In this document: positions 11,997 to 23,629 of the stretch, piece by piece
How the letters are laid out: each line of letters opens with the position of its first letter
Numbering within the stretch: position 1 is the stretch's first letter
Source: Andrena cerasifolii
Taxonomy: Eukaryota; Arthropoda; Insecta; Hymenoptera; Andrenidae
DNA length: 64,000 bases
Assembly (NCBI RefSeq): GCF_050908995.1
Contig: NC_135118.1
Location: 2,418,001-2,482,000, forward strand
Direction: 5' to 3'
Position numbers and translations under genes: made by a program
Notes under the pieces: generated by a model
The model's database searches: none
Told to the model about the DNA's origin: nothing
What the model saw: the letters and a program-made list of their open reading frames with translations, nothing else

Positions 11997-14900
11997 GTAA
12001 ATGATGATCTTTAAGCCGGGAATCCACTGGGAAGCTGAGCTAAGCTAAGCTAAGCTAAGCTGAGCTAAGCTAAGCTAAGCTAAACTAAGCTGAGCTAAGC
12101 TAAGCTGAGCTGAGCTGAGCTAAGCTGAGCTGAGCTGAGCTGAGCTGAGCTGAGCTGAGCTGAGCTGAGCTGAGCTGAGCTGAGCTGAGCTGAGCTGAGC
12201 TGAGCTGAGCTAACCTAAGCTAAGCTAAGCTAAGCTAAGCTGAGCTAAGCTAAGCTAAGCTAAGCTAAGCTAAGCTGAGCTAAGCTAAGCTAAACTAAGC
12301 TGAGCTAAGCTAAGCTAAGCTAAGCTAAGGTAAACTAAGCTGAGCTGAGCTGAGCTGAGCTGAGCTGAGCTGAGCTGAGCTGAGCTGAGCTGAGCTGAGC
12401 TGAGCTGAGCTGAGCTGAGCTGAGCTGAGCTGAGCTGAGCTGAGCTGAGCTGAGCTGAGCTGAGCTGAGCTAACCTAAGCTAAGCTGAGCTAAGCTAAGC
12501 TAAGCTAAGCTAAGCTAAGCTAAGCTGAGCTGAGCTAAGCTAAGCTATGCGATGCTACGTTTTAGCATAGCTTTTGGTGGAAACGGTTCCATAAGAATGT
12601 ATTGAAGCTAATTTTTTTAAAACGTAGCATGGCATAGCATAGCATAGCATAGCATAGCATAGCATAGCATAGCATAGCATAGCATAGCATAGCATAGCAT
12701 AGCATAGCACAGCATAGCATAGCATAGCATAGCATAGCATAGCATAGCATAGCATCGCATCGCATCGCATCGCATCGCATAGCATAGCTTAGCTTCCCGG
12801 TGGATTCCCGGCTTTAATGACCAACGGTTGTTACATGTTTTCTCTGTGGATACGAAAAATGGTACCTACTCTTTTTTTATTTTTTCTTTCAATTTAAAAA
12901 AGAATGTGAACTTTTTCTCTGGAAAACCTTTTTTGGGGGTTGAAATTTATATTCATGGAAAGTACTTGATGTACAGAGTGTAATGATACCAATTTGGAGT
13001 TGAGGAATGTTATCGTTGAAAAGTTATGAGGCGAAAAGGGTTGTGAAATGTTGATAGTTACGGTGATTGTCTAACAACAAAGTATTTAGCTGAAAATGGG
13101 TTCTATAGATTTCACAACTGGTTCGACGATACAACGCATTCCACTTTTCAACTTGTTCTGACAAGGGAAGATCCCGAACCCGGAAATTAAAAAAATTCTG
13201 AACCTTTGTGAATATGTGGGGAATTTCCTCCTGATTACGACGCAATTTTTGTTTGCTGCCCAAATTCACTCTACCCATACAGCACTCTCTCGTTGCAGCA
13301 AAGTTACAGAATGGTTGCAGTGCAAGATTGCAATGTTGCACGCAACGTTGCCGCAAGGGTGCAGTAATAATTCTATGTCCGCCCCGTGCAATGTTGCGCG
13401 GCAACGTCGCAGCAACGTTACATCCACATTGCGCTGCAACCATGCAACACTGCAAGGTTACTGCAACCATCCTGCAACGTTGCCGCCACGAAGTGTGCTG
13501 CATGGGTAATGGGGTGTAATTGACCCCTGAAAATTCGGTTATTTCCCGATTTTGTGTTATAACTCGTGAACTGTAAAATATTTTTTTTTATCAAATGATA
13601 GCTCTAATTAAAAGAAGTAAGTTTTGTCTTGAAATTTTTTTTTCTATCTTTTACAGTTCGCGAGGTATAACACAAAATCGGAAAGTAACCAATGAAAATT
13701 CAGGGGTTAATTTCACCCCGTTCGAGTGAATTTGGGCAGCAAAGAAAAATCGCGTTGTAATCAGGAAGAAATCCCCTATATGTTCAGAAAGTTTCAGAAT
13801 TTTTTGAATTTTCGGGTTCGGGATCCTTCCCTTGTGAGTATAGTTGGTAAAAATTTCGGAGTTTTTTTAACATAATAACTTTGCAACGAATAAATTCCTA
13901 AACCTAATATTTTTGCATGCTATTTGATACGTGCTTTTAGCCAATATTAATTTGCGGTGAAAAATACGGGTTTCCCAGAGCAAAAGTTTACCCAAAAAAG
14001 AAAATATGAAATCTGATTTAAGTCCGAAAGTTTAATAACAATCTACATACCGATAAATTAAAAGCGAATCTTTTGACGAGTCTGTGGTAACTTATAACAA
14101 AATTTTCGATTTTCAATGAAGAAAAACTGACTTTCCACACTTTTTTTTAGCAACAGTTGTCTAAATTTTTATTGAGTTTATCACAAATGCTAAACAAAAA
14201 AAAATTAAAAGAAAACTCTATATATATAACTGTAACTATTACTGTCGATAAGAAAAGAATCGTTGAATATAACGCGAAGGAAAAATGAAAAAAAAAAATT
14301 CTGTGCTGGTTTGAAGAATTAAAGAAATAAGATAGTGTTGAGTTGCATAAGAGGTATGACGATAGAGATTCTCGTGATATGCGAACGAATCTCGCTGTTC
14401 TTAGTGTGAAGATCATATGGTTTCCGGTAGGACATTGTGCTGGACCTTATAAGGGAACGAATGAACAAAGCCAAAGAGGAAGGATCCACGAAAACTGGCT
14501 TCCTCATCGACGGATACCCCCGTGAATTAGACCAGGGCATTCTCTTCGAGAAGAACGTAAGCTCCACCGCGATGGTCATCAAGAGTATCATTACCATAAA
14601 TTAGATTGAGTAATAAGCTCGTTCATTCATTGAGGATTCATACGCTCCCAGGATGATTAATATCTTGAAACGTTGCTTGATTCATTTCACGCGTTGACTT
14701 TCGAAGCACAGTTTATTTCTACTTTTATGCCACGTCCAAATGAATTCTGCACTTAAATTCAGACACTTTTGTCTAAAACATTTTTCGACAAATAATTTGG
14801 GACTAATTAAAGGAAAATTATTTCTGTCAATGAATTTTGAAGAGGCGTTTCAAAATTTAACAAAAATAAAAAATATGTGTCTAATATTTTATAAGGCTCT

Positions 14901-17900
14901 ACAAACTTACGCCGGTTTGAATGAAAAGGAAAATTTGCTTCTGTGATGTACCCCTGTGAACTTGTTTTTGATACTGACGATGAGATTTTGTGCAATGTTA
15001 TGTATGGATTTTTATGAAATTTCGTAGGTAGGGAGAGACAAATTATGTGACCTATGTTTGACCAATTGCACAGAAACTTAATGAGATATTTAGTAATAAA
15101 TATCGTGTCTCGTCCGCTATTGTAGCAAGTCGTTGTAAGGACAATGTTAAGTCGCAGAGGGGATTAGCGACCTACGAGCCTGCAGCGTATGCTATACACC
15201 GTTGGAAAGATCTCGCCAAGACGAATCGATTGATACGATTTTTAACTTCGAAATCAAATGGGATCAGCTCGAAAAGTTGCCTCAAAGTTCGAGATTTTGC
15301 GGTTTTGAAGAAAAGAAACCGGTAGTAAAATCCCATCCGGCCCGACGGACCCCGAGTAGGCCCCTGAGGAAAAACCGAGGGATGCAAGTAGCGATTGCAT
15401 AATTACCGACTTTTTCCATTACCGGTAATTCGGTAAAATTTTTAATCAAAACCGGTTTACCGATAATTTACCGGTGTTTTTTAAGGTATTGAAAATATAA
15501 GAGTAAACATTACAAAAAAACTGTTTTTGAACTCTAATCGAGCATTATAAAAAATATATGGAAATAAAACTATTCTGAACATAAAATATAAAATGATATA
15601 ACACAAAATAGATATATTTGTATAACTATTGGCAATATTTATTAATATGGATCGTCACCACGAAAACAATGAAAAGAATCTTAACTTACATACATAATTA
15701 AATAGTTTTTATTTAACAATTCTTTTTATCAAATAAGCACGCAAAAACATACCTAATTCGTCTAAACTTTGGTCTCCTGATCGCTACCTAATTTTTGTAC
15801 AAAATAATCCAGCCACGGATAAAGCGCTCTCAGATTCTACACTTGTTGGCCGGGTAAGCATTAAGAAATCGTATGCCATTTATAGCATATATTTTCTCCT
15901 TACTTTTTCTTCTTGAAAATACGTCCATTTTTTCATGACTGATTCAAATTCTTAGTTTTCTTTTGGATCAGAGTTGGTTCTTCATGAGATACTTCGGTTT
16001 TCGTCTTTATTAGTAATTGAAGTGTTTTTTTACTGATAACGTAGTAGATGCCGATGGAATTAATGAACGCATATATGCGCTATATTGCTATATGTAATTT
16101 ATCGAATTACCGGTCAAAATTTGACGAATTACCGGTAAAAATTTTAGGGTATTTTTCACGATTTACCGGGAAATCGGTTTAACGGTATTGCAATCCCTAG
16201 ATGCAAGCGACACTCCAGCAGGTTGGGGCGGCAAATGTGCCCCACGACCTACATTTCAGGGCCCTATGGGCCACTAATCCATTGGCGATTTCGTACTGGG
16301 CATCATAGGAAAGGGCCGTAGTGCAAACGCAGGCCCAACACGGCCTTGAAATTAAGGTCATGAGGCACATTTGCCGCCCAGCAAATCGGTTTTTCCTCAG
16401 GGGCCTACCCGGGGTCCGTCGGGCCGGATGGGATTTTACTACGGGTTTCTTTTGTTCAAAACCGCAAAATCTCGGACTTTGAGGGCATTTTTCGAGGTGA
16501 TCCCATCTGGTTTCTAAGTTAAAAATCGTATCAATCGATTCGTCTTGGCGAAATCTTTCCAACGGTGTATAGCATACGCTGTAGTCTCGTAGGTCTGTAG
16601 GAAACAAGGTTTCACAAGGTTTAAGCATACTCAATAATGTTTATTAATATAAGTAAAATCAGTGTAAGTCCCACCAAATACTCTTTATACACACACAACG
16701 TCTATAGCCTCGCAAACTCTACACAACCGTCTACAACTCTCCACGCTATGTCCGCTTTCTCTGCACCCTCAACGCACTCTCCTTTCGCCGTCACCAACGC
16801 CTCGACAACCCGCCACGCTTTCTCCCTCGCTCTCAGTCTCTCCCCCACGTTCGTTGCCAAGTCAAACCTCTTCCAATGACATCAAACGATCGTTTGTTCT
16901 CGCGCGACCCAAACCGACAAACCGGCAACCCTGCCCATGGCCGGCTCTGTGTCAACCCATAGACACAGGGTCAACGTTTTATCCTGCAACACGCGCTTGC
17001 GCGAACAGGTAAAATGGCAACAGCGCCTCACGGATGCATTCCACTACAACCCTGCACCGGCCCAGCGGAGAGTTGCCAGCGACCGCTGGACAGCAGTGAT
17101 GTCCGGGCTTCGAGAATTTTGGGGTGGTCTCTTTCAAATTAACGTCGCAAAGAGCTATTCAGAATTTCCCGGCCCGGGTTGAAAAATTTGGGGCCTTTTT
17201 TGTATAACTTTTGAGCTATAAATAATTTAAAATATTTTACACTTACTTAATTTTTTTCTATCAATTTTTTAATCATAAGTGTTGTAAAAAACTTTTGCAA
17301 ACTGTTTATTTGATACTGTATTTTAATGCTGTTTTTAAAATTCGTGGTGTTGGTAAACAGTAGGCTAGTTGTTTGGGTATTATTACTTTCAGAAATTGAG
17401 AAATTAAATTTTTATTCAATTATGTGTTAGTTCTGCAGATCTCAGAATCTATTGTTCTGGTTTTCTTTTTTATGATTGTATCCTTAATGCAGTGTATACC
17501 TAGATCAGACGTAATGGGACGTGTCTTTGATTGTAGCGGTGTTTGAATTTTTTTCTAGAATTTTTGTGTCTGAATGTTTTAGCTACTCAACGCCACGCCT
17601 ATACCGGCTTCCGTTAATTTAATTTTTTGGAACTATGCGCCATTATTGTGGCCTTTACACGCAGGTGGCAAAAAATCTCTCCGTACAAGGGTGTAGCGCC
17701 GCGGTCAACCCTGTCGTAGCTAAAATTTTTTAAATTGAGACGGGTACGAGATCAGTCGACATTATTTTCAAACCTCATTACAGTAAACTGGGGTGCGAGT
17801 AGTAAACCGATCATAAAAGCGGAGCGCGCGGCTCGATTACCTGGGGCCGGAAATTCCCAATAGCTCTTTGCGACGTTAATTTGTAAGAGACAATCCTAAA

Positions 17901-20900
17901 TTTTTCGCAGGTCAGGCATCACTGCTGTCCAGGCCTGTGATGCCAGATCGGGGACGGGTTCCCTCGAGAATTTCCCCCACCTCGCGCACACTACGCCGGA
18001 GCTGCGTATCCGTGAGTTGGACTCCGAAGCGCCGAGCTCACGGACACGCTGCTCCGGCGTAGTATGCGCGAGGTGGGGGAAATTCTCGAGGGAACCCGTC
18101 CCCGATCTGGCATCACAGGCCCAGGCAGCTAGCAGCTCTCCGCTGGGCCGGTGCATGGTTGCAGTGGAATGCGTCCGTGAGGCGCTGTTGCCATTTTACA
18201 AGTTCGCGCGAGCGCGGGTTGCAGGATACAACGCTGACCCTGTATATAGACGGCGCAGAAGCTGGGACTATCGGCGAGGGGAACGGTAGGCTTGGAGGGG
18301 AAAAGGCAGAGGTCAGATACAGGCAGGTCGGGTTAACTTCGGAAGCATTCGGCATGCGTTACCCGATTTGCCTGTATCGCTCCCCTTACCGCGAATCTTA
18401 CACCCCCCTCAGCTTACGTTCTGTCTATATATGTCTATGGTGTCAACGTCGTCGTTCCGGTCGCTCGGCGTACCCGGAACTCTAGCGTCCCTACAGGTCA
18501 CTAATCCCCTCTGTGACTTAACATTGTCCTTTACTCTTCTTTCAAGTGAAGTACACACTGGCTCGACTTTACAGGACTGATATATCGATTTTCTCGAAAA
18601 CAAAGTCTTGTTCGAAAATAAGTTATTCGACAATTTTTGCATGAGGATTCATTTCGCGTATAATTGCATTATATTTATTAGCGCCATATTTTGTTGATTT
18701 TTATTCAGCTGCGCGCGTGGTTAATGAACATTCAATACTTTTTTTGAAAACGATGTCACAATTCCACAAATTAAGGGTAAGGGGAAAACGGGGAATGTCC
18801 ATTTTTCGTGATTTTGCGATTTATAGCATACTAGCTTTACTACTCGGCTTCGCCCGAAATGTAGACTCTGATTTTATAAAAAGAATTTTTTTGTGTGGAA
18901 ATGGTCACATTCCTTTGGATTAGTCAGGTATAATCAGCTGAGGCACATTTCGTGATTCCAGAGCTTATCGTTCGAATGTTTTTAGGCGACAGTCAAACAC
19001 ACAAACATATACAGTGGTCCCCGGATTATTGACATGCTTTTTCCCCGGATCATTGGGAAAGACCCACCCCACAGTTTTGCTTCCTCGGTGCGAGCGAGGG
19101 GTAAAATACCCAGTAGAGAAAAATAAAATGTTCATGTTTTTGATAAATGTTGATGAAAGTATTACTAATGGATTTTTTAGGATTTCCCAATGAAAATGAG
19201 TTCAAATATCGAGAGATTCGGTCCATTTTTAGTGAACGTCACTACGTTGACTAAATGTAATTCATACACTGAAAAGTGTCTCCTTTTTAAAATTATTACA
19301 CACTATGTAATAATGCAGAAGAGAATTTAAATGGAGAATATCAACGACTTCACCAAATTGTAAAGTGTTCGCTGAAGATTGCTTAAATGCAGCCTCATTT
19401 TCGTCGACATAAACTCACCAATCCATCGGTAATACTCCCAGCAAAGTGTAATCAGTAATATGAAAAGGTCAATGTTAAAAATAGGTTAATTTTGGCATTG
19501 ACGACCAAAGAATAATTCTTTCACAGATCGATTCTATACCTTCCAAGGAACAAAAGATGTATTGGCCACTTTTCCGAGAAGTGACGGGAAAGTTGTGAAA
19601 AATGAGGCCAAAGTGAATAATCACTTAAAAAATCATAACAAGGATTATTTATATCAATTATAACGAATTAGTATTCTGTATAATCATCAAAGTGGTGATA
19701 AATAATGCTTTATCGATATTATAAGCATCGAAAACTAGAAATTCTTCTAGTAATAGAACGTAAATAAGGATAAGTAACAAGTGTTAAACTAACAAGGAGA
19801 GTATTTTAGGTGTCCGCTTCCGATCATTTTGATTTTTGGATATGTTGTAGAGGACCGAAAAATAAGAAATCCGTGTTTTTTTATTTTTCCCCGTTTTCAT
19901 ATTTGGGGGGTGAAAACTGCATTCAAAGTTAGGGTTGAAAAATCTTTTTTGTGGAATATCTCGAGAACTATTAGAGATAGGGGAATAGTGTCAATGGACA
20001 AATTTTGTGTCTTTGAATGCGAAATATGACTGACTCACCAGATTTTCAAAAATCCACAAAAATGATTTTTCAACCCTAACTTTGAACGCAGTTTTCACCC
20101 GCCAAATAGGAAAACGGGGAAAAATAAAAAAACACGTATTTCTTATTTTTCGGTCCTCTATAACACATCCAAAAATCAAAATGATCGGAGGCGGACACCT
20201 AAAATACTCTCCTTGTTAGTTTAACACTTATTACATATCCTTATTTACGTTCTATTACAAGAAGAATTTCTTGTTTTCGATGTTTATAATATCGATAAAG
20301 CATTATTTATCACCACTTTGATGGTTATACAGAATACTAATTCGTTATAATTGATATAAATAATCCTTGTTATGATTTTTTAAGCGATTATTTTGCCAGT
20401 AGATCATGCTCCGAAGAGAATCAAACCGAAAAATTCGCGCCCTGGTCTCAGTCATATTCTTGCAATTTGGCCTCATTTTTCACAACTTTCCCGTCACTTC
20501 TCGGAAAAGTGGCCAATACATTTTTTGTTCCTTGGAAGGTATAGAATCGATCTGAGAAAGAATTATTCTTTGGTCGTCAATGCCAAAATTAACCTATTTT
20601 TAACATTGTCCTTTTCATATTCAATACTGAATCTCAATTCGCCGTCGGCCGAGGGTCTCCCGCTGGTGCGCTATTTCACTCACTTTCGGTTTACGTCTTT
20701 TAGTCTCCTTGTCAGACGGTTCAAGCGAGGGTCCAGACAAGGGTCAGTTTATTAGGCGCAAACTATAGGGCCTCTACGAGCTATAGTGACTTAGGTGTGA
20801 GGCCTCTCAGCGGGGTCTTAACCGATATCCTGCTGGGTATGGTGGCCTCCTACTACCTCTTGCAGGACTGTGCTTAGGGATGACCAGGACAAAACCGGGG

Positions 20901-22562
20901 CCCTAAAGATTAAGTAATATAATTTCGATTTTAATAAATTAAGAAAGAAATTGAAGAAATCGATTATCAATATTAAAATACAGCAATTAAGCTTTGCTAC
21001 AGGCATTTAAAATTTGTCTCGTTGTCAGCACATATTAAATAAAAATCCATTGTAGTAAGGTATATGTACTGCATTAGAACAGTTGTAATATAAATTATTT
21101 TATATTAACAACTTATTTTAAATTGAAATCACTGCATGCTTCAGGTAATTTTGGAGATTTTACCCTTTAGGACCCCGGTTTTGTCCTGGTCTTCCCTAAA
21201 CACAGTCCTGCAAGAGGTAGTAGTGGGGGCACGTTTAGCGGCCCGTACCCAGCAGGGTATCGGTTAAGACCCCGCTGGGTACCTCACACCTAAGTCACTA
21301 TAGCTCGTAGAGGCACTATACCTCCCCTGCCCCAGTTTATGGAGAATTCCCCGGTCCCAAATCTTTCTCGATAATCCGGGGACCACTGTAGAAGCTTTCA
21401 GCTTTATATATTAAGATTTTGTTGGTGGCAGCTGGGACTACAGAGCTGTCGATGTCACAATCAAATGAGTGGCTTTCCTTGTTTTGATAATAATAGAAGT
21501 GGAAAATTCTTATTTCGTTTCAGTATGCTGCCCAATTGAAACCTGAAAAAATATTAAAATAATGTAAAATAATTATTATTCTATTGATTATTTTTTTCTG
21601 ATGCCTAATTAGGGTGTAAGTTTCATGTTACGAAGAATGCAGATAAATTCATTAAACCTTGTTTCTTTACTCCTCAACTAAAGTATTAAAACATAATGTC
21701 CTCTATAAAACAGTTTTGTGACATTCCCTGTTTTTCCCCTTACTCTTCAAGTGTAACTTTACATTTTCGACTTATTTTTTTCATAAACTGTATAAACGAA
21801 AAATGGCAGAATAAAAGAACCTTATTTGCATAAACATGGTACAATGAATGGAACGATCTAATTCCTCAACCTAATATTAAAGTTACAAAGTAATTCCCAA
21901 AAACTGTACATTCGATCTTTCTCGTAAAGATTTATCTGAATTACAAAAATTTTCTGTAAAATCAGGAAATTTCTTACAACAAAACAGAAACCGTGCATGC
22001 TTTCTTCGAAAGTGTAAAAATGAAAGTACAAATTTTAAACCTCGACGTTGCAGTTTGCAAAATTTTGTATAAACTAATTTCTGGCAGAGAAGGTAATACA
22101 GAATTAGTAGGCGACTGTAAAACCTTAAAAGTAGCGATGGCTATAACCGCGAGAGGGTTTTGGAATTACTAGTGCGAACGATAGGGAAATGCAAAATTTT
22201 AAAGTGCACGATTGATTCTAGGTTTGCCCCGTCGACTTAATCATCTTCTTCGAGGTCTCGAATGAAACGCTGAAGAAGAGGCTGCTAGGTCGCGCGGCTG
22301 TGTCGCAAAGGGCCGACGATAATGAGGAAACGATCAACAAAAGGATTGAGATATTTAACGTGAAGAACGGGGAGATCATTGAACATTACAAAGACAAAGT
22401 TGCCAAGGTAGGTGCTTAAAAGTCAGAAACTATCGTTAAAATTAGCCTCAGACAGTCAGGTGAACTGCAAACCATTTTTAGATCAACGCTGAAGCTTCCG
22501 TGGACGAAATATTTGCCGAGGTGACGAAGGTGCTGGAACCCTTGCTACCTTGCGCTTGTTAG
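11811..22562 (+). CDS. Adenylate kinase (AK1 type), four exons, frameshift in exon 3
   Basis: Catalyses reversible phosphoryl transfer between ATP and AMP in the cytosol. Coding exons are 11811-11996, 14431-14556, 22221-22407 and 22482-22562 (TAG), each bounded by AG/GT and all phase 0. The P-loop GGPGSGKGTQ is residues 8-17, the AMP-site SSGDLLR residues 31-37, GFLIDGYPR residues 85-93, and RADDNEETI in exon 3 matches the short-LID AK1 family. Corrected length would be 192 residues, as usual for AK1. Exon 3 is 187 nt instead of 186: an extra A in the run at 22260-22262 creates a TGA at 22263-22265, directly after the FFEVS segment. As read, the product would stop near residue 118 and lose the LID arginines. 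A sequencing or assembly error and recent inactivation are both possible. The ATG at 11811 has no in-frame stop just upstream, so a further 5' exon is not excluded. Confidence 0.88.
12030..12546. repeat. Pentanucleotide satellite with 260-bp higher-order period
   Basis: Uninterrupted AGCTA and AGCTG units. The variant TAACCTAAGC occurs at 12211 and 12471, exactly 260 bp (52 units) apart, and the blocks of AGCTG between them also repeat, showing a duplicated higher-order block. Confidence 0.85.
12630..12790. repeat. AGCAT pentanucleotide array
   Basis: About 30 units of AGCAT with a short run of CGCAT near 12753-12778. It can pair imperfectly with the longer array to its left, giving a large hairpin. 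Confidence 0.85.
13161..13835. mobile_element. AAGGGAAGATCC-terminus MITE, copy 1
   Basis: Inverted ends ACAAGGGAAGATCCCGAACC and its complement at about 13835. The two halves (about 13161-13270 and 13720-13835) are inverted copies around a core with GTTATAACTCGTGAACTG. Further copies lie at 31611-32047 and 34246-34682. A smaller TA-flanked element is nested at 13273-13507. Confidence 0.75.
13273..13507. mobile_element. MITE rich in GCAACGTTGC motifs, nested
   Basis: Ends ACCCATACAGCAC and GTGCTGCATGGGT, with TA on both sides. Comparison with the uninterrupted copies at 31705 and 34355 shows the insertion point. TGCAAC/GTTGCA and GCAACGTTGC motifs recur throughout. Confidence 0.7.
14431..14556 (+). 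CDS. Adenylate kinase exon 2
   Basis: 42 codons, phase 0, acceptor TTTCCGGTAG, donor GTAAGC. Encodes the segment from DIVLDLIRERM through GFLIDGYPRELDQ to FEKN, residues 63-104. Confidence 0.9.
14557..15136. other. Adenylate kinase intron 2, first part
   Basis: AT-rich intronic sequence without recognised repeats or coding potential. Confidence 0.4.
15137..16597. mobile_element. Long-arm palindromic MITE (GTTAAGTCGCAGAGGGG family), copy 1
   Basis: Arms of about 250 bp (15137-15380 and 16208-16597) are inverted copies: one contains CACCGTTGGAAAGATCTCGC, the other its near-complement. The extreme right end is degraded after 16597. A better-preserved copy is 49029-49692 and a fragment lies at 18496-18532. 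It is interrupted by the hAT-like element 15389-16199. Confidence 0.75.
15389..16199. mobile_element. hAT-like element with ACCGGTAAT motif array, nested
   Basis: Perfect 8-bp duplication GATGCAAG at 15381-15388 and 16200-16207. Ends TAGCGATTGCATAATTACCG and CGGTATTGCAATCCCTA. ACCGGTAAT/ATTACCGG motifs crowd both ends. No transposase frame is seen in the AT-rich middle. Confidence 0.85.
16965..18243. mobile_element. ACAGGGTCA-terminus element, copy 2
   Basis: Begins ACAGGGTCAACGTTTTATCC and ends GGATACAACGCTGACCCTGT. Both subterminal regions share the GGCAACAGCGCCTCACGGA block. A nearly perfect hairpin element is nested at 17932-18122. Confidence 0.75.
17932..18122. mobile_element. Near-perfect hairpin MITE, arms of about 80 bp
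   Basis: GGCCTGTGATGCCAGATCGG at the left is mirrored by CCGATCTGGCATCACAGGCC at the right. Only a few mismatches separate the arms over about 80 bp, with a short loop near 18012-18040. Low divergence suggests recent origin or gene conversion. Confidence 0.8.
18313..18387. repeat. Short inverted repeat
   Basis: GATACAGGCAGGTCGGGTTA at 18316 pairs imperfectly with TAACGCATGCC... TTGCCTGTATC near 18359-18387. It lies between two repeat elements in adenylate kinase intron 2. Confidence 0.4.
18496..18532. mobile_element. Terminal fragment of the long-arm palindromic MITE family
   Basis: GTCACTAATCCCCTCTGTGA followed by CTTAACATTGTCCTTT is the end of the element found complete at 49029-49692. 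Confidence 0.65.
19455..20630. repeat. Long foldback, arms of about 550 bp
   Basis: The central part (about 19795-20217) contains the block TTTGGATATG...AGAGGACCGAAAAATAAG in both orientations and recurs at 60574-61184. The right arm carries an extra insert near 20397-20470. Confidence 0.7.
20764..21320. mobile_element. Nested palindromic MITE (CTACGAGCTATAGTGACT ends)
   Basis: 20764-20915 and 21170-21320 are inverted copies, including GGTCTTAACCGATATCCTGC and its complement, and ACCAGGACAAAACCGGGG and its complement. The AT-rich spacer between shows no coding content. Confidence 0.7.
22221..22407 (+). CDS. Adenylate kinase exon 3 (one extra base)
   Basis: Encodes VCPVDLIIFFEVS in frame, then, one base later, NETLKKRLLGRAAVSQRADD and the conserved NEETI segment. 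187 nt rather than a multiple of three, while the other three exons are exact multiples. The extra base is in the A run at 22260-22262. Confidence 0.85.
22482..22562 (+). CDS. Adenylate kinase exon 4, stop codon
   Basis: Acceptor CATTTTTAG. 26 codons (INAEASVDEIFAEVTKVLE then PLLPCAC) and TAG at 22560-22562. INAE-SVDEIF matches the AK1 C-terminus. Intron 3 is only 74 bp. Confidence 0.88.
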   Translation: MNAEASVDEIFAEVTKVLEPLLPCAC

Positions 22563-23116
22563 CCTTAGAACGAATCCCCCGAAGCCTTCATCAAGGACCC
22601 GCAATACTCTGAAATACAATGCTGTGATTTCCTAATCGAAGATCAACATCTGTGTACCAGTTTCCTTAACTTTCCACAAAATCAGAGAATTGTAACTTGT
22701 CAGTTTCTAGGAAAATTGCTCGGCTCTTGTAACGCGTGAACTGGCGTTAATTGGTGAAAAGATCGCGGCGACAGTGTCCGTGTATTATAAATCTGAAGTA
22801 CCTGCTCTTACTATAGTACTATAGTACCTAATACCAAAAGAGGTTTACTCATAAAGCAATTCTACGTATCGATACGTCGTAACAGTACCCGTGAATAATG
22901 ATTACTGTTAGAACGTTCGTGAACTTAACGAATGTTTTCAATGATTATTAAAAGTCTATATATTTTATGAATATGCGCAGCTTCTTAAAAAATATACCTT
23001 CCCTCTGACCTTATGTAAAGATTCACCTTTTCCAGTTTAAAATATGTTATTAATAATTATTTTACATGGGTAAACACCCTTTGATAACACAGTTCGACAA
23101 GATTTCACTGTTTTCG
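22563..23116. other. Adenylate kinase 3' flank
   Basis: AT-rich presumed 3'UTR and intergenic sequence. No canonical AATAAA close to the stop was noticed. No repeat was found before the foldback beginning at about 23117. Confidence 0.35.
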
Positions 23117-23425
23117 GACTTGTAACATTCGATAGCCGTTTCTTATAGGTTTTCGCACGCCGAAAACGAATCCGCAAACCGTTCGTCGCCAGCGTCCTCA
23201 GTTTTTGAGGAATTTGATTTTGCAAAAAAAAATGCAAATTTTCAACTTTGAGCATCATTTCTGTCGAAAGAGTAATAGTTATTCGGTTGCTTGTTCCGTC
23301 AAATTATTCTATGAACCCTACTGAATACAACGATATAAGTTGTTAGTGCATTAAGAACATTTAAATATGTTTAAACAGTGGTCAAAGGGAAAAGAAGAAC
23401 ATCCGACATGCACCCATTTTTGCAG

Positions 23426-23527
23426 ATGTCTTTCAATTTATTTCCAAAACTACGGGTCTAGGAGAAAATCTGACTACTCCATGCGATGCAGCAGACATTT
23501 TTCCTTCGGAAAGCATCAACAGAAATG
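23426..23527 (+). other. Exon-like segment in left foldback arm
   Basis: 102 bp between acceptor TTTTTGCAG and donor GTAAGTC. The open frame reads DVFQFISKTTGLGENLTTP onward. The mirror copy at 27544-27645 (minus) keeps length, frame and both splice signals. Function unknown; it may be a captured host exon. Confidence 0.4.
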
Positions 23528-23629
23528 GTAAGTCACGTTTTGTTTTCAATTCAGAAGCGAAATAGTTTGGCAAAACGTGCGCCGTCGACAGTGGTAGTAA
23601 TCGGCGGTGCGCGATCCACTGTCGCTTAA

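Larger units (their letters stand above)
12011..12813. mobile_element. MITE made almost wholly of AGCTA/AGCTG/AGCAT pentamers
   Basis: Ends AGCCGGGAATCCACTGGG (left) and CCGGTGGATTCCCGGCT (right) form terminal inverted repeats. The flanks read TTA on both sides, compatible with a PIF/Harbinger-type 3-bp duplication, though TTTAA-type alternatives exist. The interior is pentanucleotide arrays, about 12030-12546 (GCTAA/GCTGA) and 12630-12790 (AGCAT). The element lies at the very start of adenylate kinase intron 1. Confidence 0.75.
19012..21388. mobile_element. pogo/Tigger-like TA element, nonautonomous, with nested palindromes
   Basis: Ends CAGTGGTCCCCGGATTAT and ATAATCCGGGGACCACTG, with TA immediately outside both (19010-19011, 21389-21390). 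It contains a foldback with arms about 19455-19990 and 20040-20630, and a second inverted pair at 20764-21320. No intact transposase. Assignment to pogo/Tigger rests on the terminus and TA only. Confidence 0.75.

Noticed and set aside
12555..12785. Overlapping open frames rich in MLCYA repeats
   Set aside because: Translation of the AGCAT pentanucleotide array in three frames; not a gene.
12030..12790. CRISPR-like or coding repeat array
   Set aside because: The units are contiguous pentamers without spacers in a eukaryotic intron; it is satellite DNA inside a MITE.
13024..13503. 159-codon minus-strand frame and overlapping plus frames
   Set aside because: They run across two nested MITEs; the low stop density reflects GCAAC-rich repeat sequence, with no family similarity.
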